A stretch of 64,000 nt of DNA from an uncultured Dehalococcoidia bacterium (GCA_951812505.1 CATOSI010000003.1:372001-436000), one strand, 5' to 3'. Shown: positions 9,001 to 18,470, counted from the stretch's first letter. Notes: generated by a model from the letters alone, not told the origin. Program-made: numbers and translations.

Positions 9001-10344
9001 CTAATCGGCCACGATCCAGAAGCTGTCAACTGGGCAGTTGTGCGGAAGCGTCCGTCGTATCTGCCTGCCAAGGTCGTCATTGGGCTCGCTTCTGCGCCCT
9101 CTGAGTTCGGCGTACTCGCCTACGCGCGCAACGACACTGTCGTTCCCGTTCAGTACCATTATCGAGTCGCCGTCATTGCTCATCCTAAAATCGGAAGGCC
9201 AAACGATAACGCTGTTTCGTATGTGCATGCACCTTTCGTCCAGCTGCAGGAAGCCCTTGATGTGCCCAGACGTGGTTGCAACCGGGGAAGGACTCGCTTC
9301 CTCGTGCTGGCGGAAGATGATAGGCAGGTCATCGTCCCGGACTCCTTTGCCGAGAGTCACCAGGTCGGTGGAACCGATGAGAAGCAACTCCTCGGAACCG
9401 TCAACTGCCACTGCGACAATTCTGCGCAGGTACTCTCCCTGTGGGATTGGCCCGCCCGAATTTTCCGACTCGAATTCATCCGGCAGCGGGAGGTGGAACG
9501 TCTCGGACGGCGGCTGTACCACGAACGTTTCGACATACGGCTGAGCAACGTCGCCCTCAAGAATCAGCCGGACCTGGGCTATCCTCTTGTTGAAAGTGCA
9601 CCAGCCGCCGTTGACGGCATCGGGGGCCGTCCTGTCGCGATCTTCCAGCGAGTCGAGAATGATGCTCACGTCGCCTCCTTCCAAGGTCTGACCACACCCG
9701 TACCTCAGTTCCACATCGCCGGGGATACTCAATCCGAACACGTAGCCGACCTTGTGGTCTGAAGTGGCTCCACCCTCGAACCATTGGGAGTTTATTCTGA
9801 GATTGTATCTGCCGGGTGTTTCGTCAATGACCAGTTCACGTTCGTCGGGCGACAGCCTGAGCAGATCATCAACCATCAATTCTCCGGGTTCGGTGAAGTA
9901 GGAGGCCAGCAGTTCTGTTGGTCGGCTGTCCGGATCAATCTGGATTGCGATGGTGTCTCCTGGATCCACCTGGATGTAGGTATCAACTACGTCTCTTGGA
10001 GTTCTATCCACGCATTCGGTGCCGGATTCGTCGTCCTCTTGCCAGCATCCCCTGAATCTATACCCTTCGAAGGTCTTTCCCTTGTACCTCAGCGACAGCG
10101 TCGGCAAAGTCGCTTCCGATGTGACTGGTACCTTTTCAGGTGTGGGCGTAATTGTCGGTTCCGCGGTCGGAGAGGAAGCAGCAGCCATTGGAGTAAGGGT
10201 TGACCGGGCTTCCACAGTCGGCGCAGCAGCGGCCACAGGACTTGGCGTCGCCTCACCGGTCTCACGCGGCTCCTGACCACTGCACCCGACCAGGATCACG
10301 AAGATGACCAGTATGCCAACTCCAAAGTTAGTTCTTGTCTTCAT
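9001..10344 (-). CDS. Secreted lipoprotein, unknown function
   Basis: 447 aa. The signal peptide GILVIFVILVGC ends in a lipobox Cys near residue 21 and is followed by a Pro/Thr/Ala-rich linker (about 25-85). The rest is a predominantly beta-type, acidic region with no motif I recognise. CWQEDDESGTEC has a Cys pair that could form a disulfide. A GGAG-like site precedes the ATG. It shares lipoprotein design and orientation with the genes on either side. Confidence 0.7.
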   Translation of the reverse strand: MKTRTNFGVGILVIFVILVGCSGQEPRETGEATPSPVAAAAPTVEARSTLTPMAAASSPTAEPTITPTPEKVPVTSEATLPTLSLRYKGKTFEGYRFRGCWQEDDESGTECVDRTPRDVVDTYIQVDPGDTIAIQIDPDSRPTELLASYFTEPGELMVDDLLRLSPDERELVIDETPGRYNLRINSQWFEGGATSDHKVGYVFGLSIPGDVELRYGCGQTLEGGDVSIILDSLEDRDRTAPDAVNGGWCTFNKRIAQVRLILEGDVAQPYVETFVVQPPSETFHLPLPDEFESENSGGPIPQGEYLRRIVAVAVDGSEELLLIGSTDLVTLGKGVRDDDLPIIFRQHEEASPSPVATTSGHIKGFLQLDERCMHIRNSVIVWPSDFRMSNDGDSIMVLNGNDSVVARVGEYAELRGRRSEPNDDLGRQIRRTLPHNCPVDSFWIVAD

Positions 10345-10437
10345 CTGTCGCTCCGTTCCGCATTTCCGCTACTTGTTATAGATACGGTATGGAACTCCGA
10401 AGAAAGTCTCAGTTTGAGGCAGGGAATGCCTTCACAA

Positions 10438-12138
10438 TCATCCTGCCTCAGTCCCAGGTTCGTTACCCTGGTCCGGCCTCGGGGGTTCGGACCTGATCCT
10501 GCGATTTCTGCGAATGATGAGGACTACGACTACAACCAGAGGCACCCAGATTATCCCGAATATGCCGACCCAGATAGCTACGGTCGTCAGACCTGAGATC
10601 ACGATACTCAAGGTCCTGATCGCGGTCTTGGCGGTATCGCCCACGTCGAAGCCGCCGACTATCAGGCCGGGGTCCTCGTCCACCCTGACGCGTATCTCGT
10701 GGGATGCGACTATCTCCCCAACCGCGCTGTCGGCTGTGATGGTGAATTTCACGTTGTACCGAGTGGATCTGTAGTCCGGGTACGCGTGAGTCGTGTCCAC
10801 GCGGGTTATACCCTCGGCCACTTCGCCTTCCTCTGGCGGTGTTCCGTCCCCGAAGTCCCACTGGTATCGGACATTGCTGAGTCCCGGAGGCCGTGTGAAC
10901 GAACCTGAGAACTCTACCACTTCGTTCTCGAGAACGCGGTAGTCCCTCTCACCCGCGAACACCTCTATCACCGGAGTCTCGGACACCGTTACGATCAGCG
11001 TGTCCTCTCCCTCGGCGACGCCACTTTCCCCGTAGCTGTTGATGCTGACCTGGGTTATAAACGGGGAGTCCTTGGGATCGCCATATTCGTGGGTTACGGT
11101 GGCGGTAACACGCTCGCCGTCGTTGGTCGTCGGAGCACTGCGGACGACGATCACTGGTTCCGAGCCGTCACCGAAATCCCAGGTGATTACGTGGCTGTCC
11201 ATCCCCTCCGGTGGAGTGAAAGTAGCCCTGAACCTGGTCGGGGTGTAGGCGGCGACGGACTGGTCGGGGCCTGCGTCAATTGCCATGTCAACAGGTGCCA
11301 GCTTCAGGTTCACGGTAATCAGCGAGAAAGCCGAGGTCTCTTCCAGCAGCTTGATGCGGCCTAGAAGACGCTCTACGTTCTCCTGCACCGCGCTCAGTTC
11401 GCGCTGTACCGCGAGAGCGTGCTCGACGCTGTCGGCCCTGTCCAACAGCCTGATGAGCGCTTCCTCGGTGGCCTGCTGGTTCTTGAGTCGGGACTGGAGG
11501 TCGAAGTACTCATCTGTCACGTCCTGGCTGGTGGTGACCTCGGACTCGACATCTTTCGCCAACTCGCGCACTTCCTCTATGGCAAGGTCTAAACCTGCGG
11601 CAGGGACCCTTACGCTAATGACGCCGGAGTGCTTCTCGCGCCGGTCGGTGGAGACCACCCAGCCTCCCATCGTGTCTGCCAGCAGGGAGATGTCGTCTAT
11701 CGCGTCCTGTATCTCGTCAACCACGATAACCATGTTGACGGTGCGTATGATGATGCGACGCTGGGTTACGAGCTGAGCCAGCGCCTGTGTCTGAGCGTCG
11801 TCTCCCGATAGCGCGGCGCTCGTGGGAGCCGATAGTTCCACTTCCTTCAAGACTTCCTTTTCTACCGCCACCTCTTTTACTACGACAGCGACGGTCTCGC
11901 CCGGATTGCCAGGAAGGCCGGCTGCCGCCGGAGCAGCGGACGCAGCAGGCGCCATAGTCGGGGCCGGCGCGGGAGCGGGGGCCGCTCTGAGCGCCGCGGT
12001 TTCTTCGACGACTTCCATGTCTCCGGTCTGTCTTGACCAGATCTGGGACGCTTCGTCCTCCCCGGCGCCACAGGCCGACGCGGTCGCCACGAGCAGAAGC
12101 GCAACCGTGCATACCAGGATCATCAACTTCGTTTCCAT
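10438..12138 (-). CDS. DUF4349 lipoprotein with two PKD domains and C-terminal membrane helix
   Basis: 566 aa. A lipoprotein-type signal (LLLVATASAC) is followed by a low-complexity Ala/Pro linker. A DUF4349-like region (about residues 125-285) has a coiled-coil stretch with DEYFDLQSRLKNQQATEEALIRLL. Two PKD folds follow, each marked by WDFGDG (near residues 321 and 428). A transmembrane helix (about 516-541) is followed by a basic RRNRRIR tail. DUF4349 proteins normally have the coiled coil and C-terminal helix, and the two PKD modules sit between them here. The protein probably spans the envelope surface; its function is unknown. GAGGAGG precedes the ATG. Confidence 0.8.
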   Translation of the reverse strand: METKLMILVCTVALLLVATASACGAGEDEASQIWSRQTGDMEVVEETAALRAAPAPAPAPTMAPAASAAPAAAGLPGNPGETVAVVVKEVAVEKEVLKEVELSAPTSAALSGDDAQTQALAQLVTQRRIIIRTVNMVIVVDEIQDAIDDISLLADTMGGWVVSTDRREKHSGVISVRVPAAGLDLAIEEVRELAKDVESEVTTSQDVTDEYFDLQSRLKNQQATEEALIRLLDRADSVEHALAVQRELSAVQENVERLLGRIKLLEETSAFSLITVNLKLAPVDMAIDAGPDQSVAAYTPTRFRATFTPPEGMDSHVITWDFGDGSEPVIVVRSAPTTNDGERVTATVTHEYGDPKDSPFITQVSINSYGESGVAEGEDTLIVTVSETPVIEVFAGERDYRVLENEVVEFSGSFTRPPGLSNVRYQWDFGDGTPPEEGEVAEGITRVDTTHAYPDYRSTRYNVKFTITADSAVGEIVASHEIRVRVDEDPGLIVGGFDVGDTAKTAIRTLSIVISGLTTVAIWVGIFGIIWVPLVVVVVLIIRRNRRIRSEPPRPDQGNEPGTEAG

Positions 12139-12547
12139 TTCCTGAGCCTCCTCTTATTGTGAGAGCGCCGAAACTTGAAATCTAAGACGCGCTATCCCAG
12201 TGTGCTGCTCGTGGAGGGCAAACGGAACGTCAAAAGTGACTCATTCAGTGAAAAATGTGAGTCACATCTGTAACTTTCGGTGTCAGTTCGGCTTACAACT
12301 GCGCGATCACCGTCATTTGTATGTTGAAGAAATCCCCTCACCCTCGATGGGATCACAGGGGTAGGCAAAAGTCCCTTCCCCCTTTGATGGGGGAAGGTTA
12401 GGATGGGGGTGAAACCCCAGTTTCAAGCACGGTTACGCTAAATACTTACCCCTCCCAACCCTCGATGGGAGAGGGTGAACTACAATTCAGTCATTCCCGC
12501 TGGTCGCAGTGCTGGGAGATTCGCCAAGTGCGGTCTTGAGAGTCTGG
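12139..12547. other. Intergenic region with repeats, no gene seen
   Basis: 409 bases between two minus-strand genes. An inverted repeat GTGACTCA (12236-12243) and TGAGTCAC (12258-12265) lies upstream of the DUF4349 gene and may be an operator. The rest is mostly R2 repeat copies. Confidence 0.6.
12335..12478. repeat. Cluster of dispersed repeat R2 copies
   Basis: Three R2 units lie here: a partial one at 12335-12362 (CCCTCACCCTCGATGGG), a full one at 12370-12413 (TCCCTTCCCCC, short loop, GGGGGAAGGTTAGGATGGGG) and an inverted-like one at 12449-12478 (CCTCGATGGGAGAGGGTGAA). The full unit matches 16847-16889 almost base for base. Confidence 0.7.
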
Positions 12548-13381
12548 TCAGAGCTTAGACAGTTTCTGGACGCGCTGGTTGGCGGTGTCCAGGCCGTAGA
12601 TGCTGCCCTGGGAGTCGGTGTAAACCTGGTGGGCTCCCTCGAATGTGCGGCCTCGGGACAGCAGTTCGCCGTCGAGGGTGTATATGCTGACGCGGGGGAT
12701 CTGGTCGGTAACGTAAACCACCTGTTTAGCGTCTATGTGGACACCCATGGGGCACTTGAAATCGGTCCACTCGGCCTGGAATTCTCCCTCCGGCGTGAAC
12801 ACCTGCACCCGGTTGTTCTCGCGGTCGGCCACGTAAACCCGGCCGTCCTGGGACACGCTGATGCTGTGCGGCACCCGGAACTGGCCGGGGCCGCTGCCGG
12901 GGCTGCCGAAGCTGCTTATGTAATCTCCGGCGGCGCTGAATCTGTGAACGCTGGAGTTTCCGTAGCCGTCGGCGACGTACAACTCCCCGGACGGGGCCAC
13001 GCAGACGTCGGCCGGGTGGTTGAACGGCGCCTGCATTGCTGCCCGGTCCCGCGTTCCCAACGACCGCTGCAGATTGCCAGCAGTGTCGTAGATGAGGACC
13101 TGGTGCGCGTCCCGGTCGGTGAGATAGATGGTATCGTCCGGCCCTACGTGGATGTGATGAGCGTCAAGAGGAACGCCGTTTCTGCGCTCCCAGGCATCGA
13201 GGAAGCGACCGTCTCGGTCGAACACCAGCACCGGCGGGCCCACGCGCTGGTACACGTACACCCGGTCCATGGAGTCCACTGCCACGCCGCTGGGCTCTCG
13301 TATGGAGACACCCTCCGGCGTCTGTGCCCATCCCGGCTGATATTCGTACCTGAAGTCTCCTGCTCCTGTAGTTGGCGCCAT
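12548..13381 (-). CDS. NHL-repeat six-bladed beta-propeller protein
   Basis: 277 aa without an obvious signal peptide. Successive blades repeat the NHL pattern G-V-A-V-D / V-Y-V-x-D-x-x-N-x-R-V-Q-V-F: SGVAVDSMDRVYVYQR, DTIYLTDRDAHQVLIYD, GELYVADGYGNSSVHRF, GRVYVADRENNRVQVF and GSIYGLDTANQRVQKL. This suggests five to six blades. NHL propellers bind proteins or nucleic acid, or act as lyases of the peptidyl-amidating type; the specific role cannot be decided. AGGAGG precedes the ATG at 13381. Confidence 0.85.
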   Translation of the reverse strand: MAPTTGAGDFRYEYQPGWAQTPEGVSIREPSGVAVDSMDRVYVYQRVGPPVLVFDRDGRFLDAWERRNGVPLDAHHIHVGPDDTIYLTDRDAHQVLIYDTAGNLQRSLGTRDRAAMQAPFNHPADVCVAPSGELYVADGYGNSSVHRFSAAGDYISSFGSPGSGPGQFRVPHSISVSQDGRVYVADRENNRVQVFTPEGEFQAEWTDFKCPMGVHIDAKQVVYVTDQIPRVSIYTLDGELLSRGRTFEGAHQVYTDSQGSIYGLDTANQRVQKLSKL

Positions 13382-13912
13382 GATGTCCTCCTATTTGGTC
13401 GGATTTGCCCGCGCTATCCTAGCGGACCATTTTCAGCCATATTACAGCATTGTCGGCCATAGGCTTTGCAAAGTCGTCCGCGCTTACATTTCCTCTACAC
13501 ACCTATTCCACCAATGCGCTACAATACACCCATCAAGAACAAAGTTTCTGGCACTGGATACATAAACACAAATTTATGTTTTCGAAAATCGAAGCCTCGG
13601 AGATTTCAAAACACGCTAACGCAGGGCGACGCAGGGCAAACTCAGGGCAAAATCGCCCCCTGTACATCCCTGTGACTCGCCTGTTTCTGCCCTGTACAAA
13701 TATTAACCAAGATATATGAAAGTCTGGATCAGACAACTCGTGGGAATACATCTGACTCAACTTTGAAAAAGCCCTGATTGTCGGTGTTGACACTGTGGCG
13801 TCCGTGTCGTGGCTGGTGTCTGGATCAATTTGGTACGCGGACACGAGAGCGTCTCCCTCGCCTGTGATATAGTCTGTATCATTCCAGCAGCGTCAGGAAT
13901 GGAGGTACAGTC
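13382..13912. other. 531-base intergenic region, no gene supported
   Basis: This region is more AT-rich than the flanking genes. It separates the divergent NHL and aminotransferase genes. CAGGGC recurs at 13622, 13632 and 13643, with the complementary GCCCTG at 13689, so a structured RNA or simple repeat is possible. I see no credible coding frame, tRNA or rRNA. Confidence 0.5.
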
Positions 13913-15187
13913 ATGGGCGATAGTCGGCTCGCAATAGACGGTGGAACGCCGGTTGTATCGGAGCCTCTGCCGACGGGGGTATCCGGCCCCAGCGTCATCG
14001 GCGACGAGGAGATAGCGGCGGTTACCGAAGTTCTCAGAAGCCAGGAGCTGTTCCGATATCCCAAGGCCAAGAGCGAGGCCGCGAGATTCGAGGAAGAGGT
14101 GGCGGAGCATCTGGGTGTGGAGTATGCGCTGATGGTCAACTCCGGGACCAGCGCGCTTATCAGCGCGCTCTCCGGCGCGGGTGTGGGTCCCGGCGATGAG
14201 GTGATCGTTCCCGGATATACCTACATCGCCACGGCCGCCGCGGTTATGGCAACCGGAGCCGTGCCTGTGATCGCGGAGATTGACGAATCGCTCGGACTGG
14301 ACCCGCAGGACCTGGAACGGAAGATCACGCAGCATACGCGGGCGGTCGTGCCAGTCCACATGCGTGGCGTTCCGGCGCGTCTGGAAGACATACTGGCGGT
14401 CGCGCGCCGACACGGGCTGAAGGTGGTGGAAGACTGCTGCCAGTGTGTTGGGGGAGCGTACATGGGGCGAAGCGTGGGCACCTACGGCGACGCCGGTGCG
14501 TGGAGCCTGAACTACTACAAGACGATATCGTCGGGCGAGGGCGGGCTCGTGTTCACGAACGACCGCGAGATATATGAGCGCGCCTGCTTTGCCTCGGACC
14601 CGGGCCTGCCCATGTGGACGGCCGGCGAGGACGACGTCGAGTGGCGCAACGAGCCGTTCCCCAGGCAGACGTACCGGCCCAGCGAGGTGCTGGCCGCCAT
14701 CGCCAGGGTGCAGTTATCCAAGCTCGACGACATCCTCGAACACCAGAAGTCGCTCAAGCGGGCCTTCCTGGAGGGTCTGGAAGAGGCGAGGGGATACCGG
14801 ATCCAGCATGTGGATGACCCGGAAGGCGACACAGGGGTATCAGTGTCGGTCATAGTCCACGACAAGGAACTGGCGGTCGGGTACGCGCACGCGCTCAGCG
14901 CCGAGGGCGTCCGGGCTGCCACTGTGTATAACGACGGCTTCCCGGACCGGCATATCTATACGTACTGGGACTCGATACTTGAGAAGCGTTCTCACCATCC
15001 GTCGGGATACCCGTGGAACGACCCTAATTACAAGGGAGACGTTGAGTACTCGAAGGACATGTGCCCCCAGACGCTGGACATCCTGGGGCGCAGCCTGAGG
15101 TTCGACTTCAACATGAACATGACGGTGGAGCACGCGCGGCTCATGGCTGAGGCTCTGAACAAGGTGGACGCTGCCGTCGGCGGGTAG
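13913..15187 (+). CDS. DegT/DnrJ/EryC1/StrS-family PLP aminotransferase
   Basis: 424 aa sugar-type aminotransferase. The substrate-entry motif PSVIGDEEIAAVTEVLRS and the GTSALISAL and PGYTYIATAAAV segments are family hallmarks. The probable PLP lysine is K203 in NYYKTISSGEGG, a form closer to the AHBA synthase / scyllo-inosose aminotransferase branch than to nucleotide-sugar enzymes. GGAGG lies before the ATG. It converges on an SDR dehydrogenase 8 bases downstream on the opposite strand. It may serve aminosugar or aminocyclitol metabolism; the substrate is not determinable. Confidence 0.9.
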   Translation: MGDSRLAIDGGTPVVSEPLPTGVSGPSVIGDEEIAAVTEVLRSQELFRYPKAKSEAARFEEEVAEHLGVEYALMVNSGTSALISALSGAGVGPGDEVIVPGYTYIATAAAVMATGAVPVIAEIDESLGLDPQDLERKITQHTRAVVPVHMRGVPARLEDILAVARRHGLKVVEDCCQCVGGAYMGRSVGTYGDAGAWSLNYYKTISSGEGGLVFTNDREIYERACFASDPGLPMWTAGEDDVEWRNEPFPRQTYRPSEVLAAIARVQLSKLDDILEHQKSLKRAFLEGLEEARGYRIQHVDDPEGDTGVSVSVIVHDKELAVGYAHALSAEGVRAATVYNDGFPDRHIYTYWDSILEKRSHHPSGYPWNDPNYKGDVEYSKDMCPQTLDILGRSLRFDFNMNMTVEHARLMAEALNKVDAAVGG

Positions 15188-15195
15188 CCGGAAAC

Positions 15196-15942
15196 CTAGA
15201 TCGTCCTGACGCTGCCCCGGACGTAGTCAGCGTCGTCCGACGCCAGGAACGCGATGACCGCGGCAACGCCGTCAGGCGATGACAGCCCGGCCATTATGTT
15301 GTCGTACCTATCGCGGTCCCCGGTGTTCACAAGCTGCTCCTCGGTCGCGCCGATCTTCAGCGGCGTCTCCAAGTTTCCGGGCAGCACATCGTTGACCCTG
15401 ATGCCGTGCCTGGACAGGTGGTTGTCCAGAGTCATCGCCAAGCCGTGCGTTCCGCCTTTGCTGGCGCCGTAGGCCACGGACGAGCTTCCGCCGATCACCC
15501 CGGCGCCCGACGACGTCAGTACGATCACGCCGCTTCGTGCGGGTATCATGTATCTGGCGACATGCTTTACTACGATGTACGACCCCTTGAGGTTGACCTC
15601 GATCACGGGGTCCCAAATTGATTCGTCAACTTCGGTGACCTCGAGCCCGGACCCCTTCAGAATCCCGGCAAGATGCGCCAGAACGTCGAATCCTCCGCCC
15701 AGCCACTCGGCGGCCTCGTCAACGCTGTCACTGACTTCCCGCTCCTCGGTTACGTCCACGTGCCAGTAGCGCGCGTCGCCGCCGGAGTCCTGAATCGTCC
15801 TGAGCGTGGATTCAGCGTCGGAGTCGTTGACGTCGAACAGCGCGACGCGACCGCCCTCCGACGCGATACGGATCGCGGTGGCGCGGCCTATGCCGGTTGA
15901 CGCCCCTGTGACGAGCGCTCGTTTCCCGCTAAGATTCGCCAT
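15196..15942 (-). CDS. SDR-family NAD(P)-dependent oxidoreductase
   Basis: 248 aa from the ATG at 15942 (AGGAGAG upstream). Classical short-chain dehydrogenase: the cofactor loop TGASTGIGRA lies near the N-terminus, LAHLAGI replaces the usual NNAG motif, and the catalytic Ser is in LTSSGAG with Y158 and K162 in YGASKGG. The aspartate in ALFDVND after beta-2 suggests NAD rather than NADP. Its start overlaps the end of the upstream TIM-barrel gene by 14 bases, so the two are co-translated and probably act on the same sugar or polyol. Confidence 0.9.
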   Translation of the reverse strand: MANLSGKRALVTGASTGIGRATAIRIASEGGRVALFDVNDSDAESTLRTIQDSGGDARYWHVDVTEEREVSDSVDEAAEWLGGGFDVLAHLAGILKGSGLEVTEVDESIWDPVIEVNLKGSYIVVKHVARYMIPARSGVIVLTSSGAGVIGGSSSVAYGASKGGTHGLAMTLDNHLSRHGIRVNDVLPGNLETPLKIGATEEQLVNTGDRDRYDNIMAGLSSPDGVAAVIAFLASDDADYVRGSVRTI

Positions 15943-16816
15943 GATTCTCTCCTGTCCGGTTGTCCCACTCGATCCCCGCCAGCGAAGCGTACTTCCGATA
16001 CTCGACCGCGGCGTCCGCGTAGCCATCCGGTGGCAGGTGCTCGATCAGCACATGACCCGTGGGGCACACCCGCTGCATACCCTGGAGGAAAGTCACATGG
16101 TCCAGCATACCCGAACCGATCTCCGCTTCCTCGAACCGCACCATGAGCTGGTGTATGACCGTGAAGTCCTTGGCGTGCGCGCCGAGCGTGAATTCTCCTG
16201 TCAGATCGAAGAACTCTGCGAGAAGGCGTGTCGTGTCGTAGGCGTCCTCCAGGCAGCCCACGAAGTTCACCGGGTCCTGATTGAAGCCCAGCGCCGGTGA
16301 TCCGACGGCTTCGATGAAGTCCCGCACGCGGCGTGCGGAGTAGAGCGGAGAGACCGCGCCGCCTTCCACCGCTACCATCACGCCCTCGTCTTCCGCCGTT
16401 TGGCAGAACTTCCGCGCGGAGTCCACCAGCCTGTCGAACACCTCGTCGCTCCGATTGCCCGGATGTGGCTGCCATGGCCCATTCGGGTTCAGGCTCCCCG
16501 GTCGCAGGTACGTGTTCGGCGAGCCGAGCCGGGCGGTCAGTCCGCACATGCGCCTCGCGAACTCGATGGCGGCCTCTCGCTCGCCGGGGTCCGGATTCAC
16601 CAGTCCGCCGCCGTAGGCGCCGTTGGTCTGGCCTATCAGTACCCCCGCCTTCTCGAACATCGCCTTCAGTCGGTCGGCATCCTGCGTCGTCATCGAAGTC
16701 GGGTCTTGAACGACGATGTTCAGCGCTCCGAATCCCTCGCCCGCGACCTCCGCCAGCAGATCCGGGGTAATGTTTCGCCAATCTCCGGGGATACGCCCCG
16801 CGGCGCCTAGCAGCAT
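15929..16816 (-). CDS. Sugar phosphate isomerase/epimerase-like TIM-barrel protein
   Basis: 295 aa protein of the xylose isomerase-like (AP endonuclease 2) TIM-barrel superfamily. Candidate metal ligands are Glu in VMVAVEGG, Asp in LGFNQDPVNF, His in LGAHAKDF and Glu in VLIEHLP, in the order expected for the family. GGGAGATG precedes the ATG. It overlaps the following SDR gene by 14 bases, which points to an isomerase-dehydrogenase pair in sugar or inositol-like catabolism. Confidence 0.85.
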   Translation of the reverse strand: MLLGAAGRIPGDWRNITPDLLAEVAGEGFGALNIVVQDPTSMTTQDADRLKAMFEKAGVLIGQTNGAYGGGLVNPDPGEREAAIEFARRMCGLTARLGSPNTYLRPGSLNPNGPWQPHPGNRSDEVFDRLVDSARKFCQTAEDEGVMVAVEGGAVSPLYSARRVRDFIEAVGSPALGFNQDPVNFVGCLEDAYDTTRLLAEFFDLTGEFTLGAHAKDFTVIHQLMVRFEEAEIGSGMLDHVTFLQGMQRVCPTGHVLIEHLPPDGYADAAVEYRKYASLAGIEWDNRTGENHGES

Positions 16817-16846
16817 GATCTCATCTCCCTGATCCGGTAGCGAGAA

Positions 16847-16889
16847 AAGTCCCTTCCCCCTCGACGGGGGAAGGTTAGGATGGGGGTGA
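16847..16889. repeat. Dispersed repeat R2 copy
   Basis: TCCCTTCCCCCTCGACGGGG followed by GAAGGTTAGGATGGGGGTGA, nearly identical to 12370-12413. The two halves pair into a CCCTTCCCCC/GGGGGAAGG hairpin. It lies in the 170-base gap between the LLM and TIM-barrel genes. Confidence 0.7.
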
Positions 16890-16986
16890 CTCCTCTACCT
16901 ACAAAACTGATACAGGTTCCATCTCTCCGCGCCGGGGCGCGTCCCGCCTGATTGGTTCTGATAACGGAGTCAAACAGGCGCGCCTC

Positions 16987-18156
16987 TTAGTCTGCCGCCG
17001 CCGCTTCAGACTTCTTGAACTCCGGGATCACGTACTTCCCGAACAGTTCGATGGACTTCATCACCTTTTCGTGCGGGATCGTCTCGGTCTGCATCATTAT
17101 CATCATCTGGTCAATGCCCGTCGCTTCGTGCTTCTTGAGCGCCTCGATACAGCTGTCCGGGTCTCCGGCGATTACCACTCCGCGGTCCGCAAGCGTGTCC
17201 GCGTCGAGGTCTTCCCACACCTTGTGAGCGATAGCCTGGCCGCCCGAGAAGTCCAGCACATCGGTGACTTCTTCCTCCGAGTCATCGTCCTGCACGTACC
17301 TGGAGAAGTTCTGCTTGAGGTGGTCGGGCACTCCGCCCCACTGTTCCAGCAGTCGGGCATAGACATCCTTCTGTCCCTGGACATACGGCCTGTCCGGGCC
17401 GAAGAAGTTCTTCAGGGACGCCGCTCCCAGTTCGCGCGCCTCGTTGTTATCTTCGAGGCATATGCCCAGTGTGGAGTTGGCCCACTGGTCGTTGACGAAA
17501 GCGCCAACAGGGTTCGCCTTCTTCACGTTCTCCTTATAGGCGCGGACGAACGGCTCCAGAGACGAGGGCGCGCTCGAACCGAACGCCAATACCCCGATCC
17601 CCTTGGAAGCGGCGATCTCGTATGTGGCCGGCTGCAGCGCCGCGACCCAGATTGGCGGATGTGGGTCCTGGTACGGCTTGGGCAGCACCTGTCGCGACGG
17701 CACCTGCCAGTACTTGCCCTCGTACTCGAACCAGTCAGACTCCCATATCTTGGGGACCATCGTGAGAGATTCTTCCCACATTTCGCGGCTGTCCCTCGGG
17801 TCTATGCCCATGCCCGTCAGCTCATATGGCGCGGATCGGCCCGTTCCGAAGTCCACCCTGCCATCAGAAAGATGATCGAGCATAGCCACGCGCTCGGCTA
17901 CCCTGTTCGGATGGTGGTACGGCAGGATCACCACGCCGAGACCGAGCCGAATCTGCTTGGTGCGCTGGCTGAGCGCGGCATATACGAGGTCCGGGCACGG
18001 CGACGCCGAAAATCCAGTCAAAAAGTGATGCTCCACGAACCAAAGATAGTCGAATCCGACCTCGTCGGCCAGGATGCACTGCTCCATCGTCTCCTGGAGG
18101 ACCAGCCGGTCGTCGAGGCTCGGCCTCTGCATTTCGTACTGAAGCGCCAGTTTCAT
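16987..18156 (-). CDS. LLM-class flavin-dependent oxidoreductase
   Basis: 389 aa luciferase-like monooxygenase. Family features are the N-terminal strand MKLALQYEMQ, then FVEHHFLTGFSASPCPD, RLGLGVVILPYHHPNRVAERVAMLDHLS split across the barrel, GRVDFGTGRS and PPIWVAALQPATYEIAASKG. Such enzymes oxidise small organic molecules with FMNH2 or F420. They are greatly expanded in SAR202-type Chloroflexota. GGAGG lies before the ATG. The substrate is not known. Confidence 0.9.
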   Translation of the reverse strand: MKLALQYEMQRPSLDDRLVLQETMEQCILADEVGFDYLWFVEHHFLTGFSASPCPDLVYAALSQRTKQIRLGLGVVILPYHHPNRVAERVAMLDHLSDGRVDFGTGRSAPYELTGMGIDPRDSREMWEESLTMVPKIWESDWFEYEGKYWQVPSRQVLPKPYQDPHPPIWVAALQPATYEIAASKGIGVLAFGSSAPSSLEPFVRAYKENVKKANPVGAFVNDQWANSTLGICLEDNNEARELGAASLKNFFGPDRPYVQGQKDVYARLLEQWGGVPDHLKQNFSRYVQDDDSEEEVTDVLDFSGGQAIAHKVWEDLDADTLADRGVVIAGDPDSCIEALKKHEATGIDQMMIMMQTETIPHEKVMKSIELFGKYVIPEFKKSEAAAAD

Positions 18157-18300
18157 GGTAAGACCTCCAAGGTCGCGTCCCGTGCGCAGGTTTCCAGCGT
18201 ATTCTACTTTGGAGTACTTCCGTTTACAACAATGACGAGCCCGAAACGCTACCGTCAGGACTGCCTGAGCCTTTAGCGATTTAGTCGGTCACCTCATCAT

Positions 18301-18337
18301 CGTCATGCCCGCGAAGGCGGGTATCCAGGGGTGGGGC
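18301..18337. repeat. Dispersed palindromic repeat R1 copy
   Basis: CGTCATGCCCGCGAAGGCGG followed by GTATCCAGGGGTGGGG, an R1 copy with the extended GGGGTGGGG tail also seen at 23505 and 46767. It lies in the 314-base divergent gap between the LLM gene and the ABC ATPase; nothing else was recognised there. Confidence 0.7.
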
Positions 18338-18470
18338 GGCGCAGGTCCTGATTTAGTCCGCCGACCAAAATGGTACAGCATCACCTTGCCTCAGAAGAGG
18401 GATAATGGGTCTGGGCGTATGCTACGATTGATGTGACAAGATTCCTGCGAATTCGAAGGGATGGAACGAC

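Noticed and set aside
8845..9762. Long open frame on the plus strand
   Set aside because: It lies opposite the 9001-10344 lipoprotein gene and shows no family features; it is a codon-bias shadow. The same holds for plus-strand frames at 12509-13462, 17071-18276 and 21123-22142.
12335..12478. CRISPR-like array of GATGGGG repeats
   Set aside because: Units differ in length and orientation, spacing is irregular, and copies occur singly elsewhere; no cas genes.
13533..13844. Minus-strand 103-codon frame in the 13.4-13.9 kb gap
   Set aside because: No ribosome site, no family resemblance and low-complexity composition; not supported as a gene.
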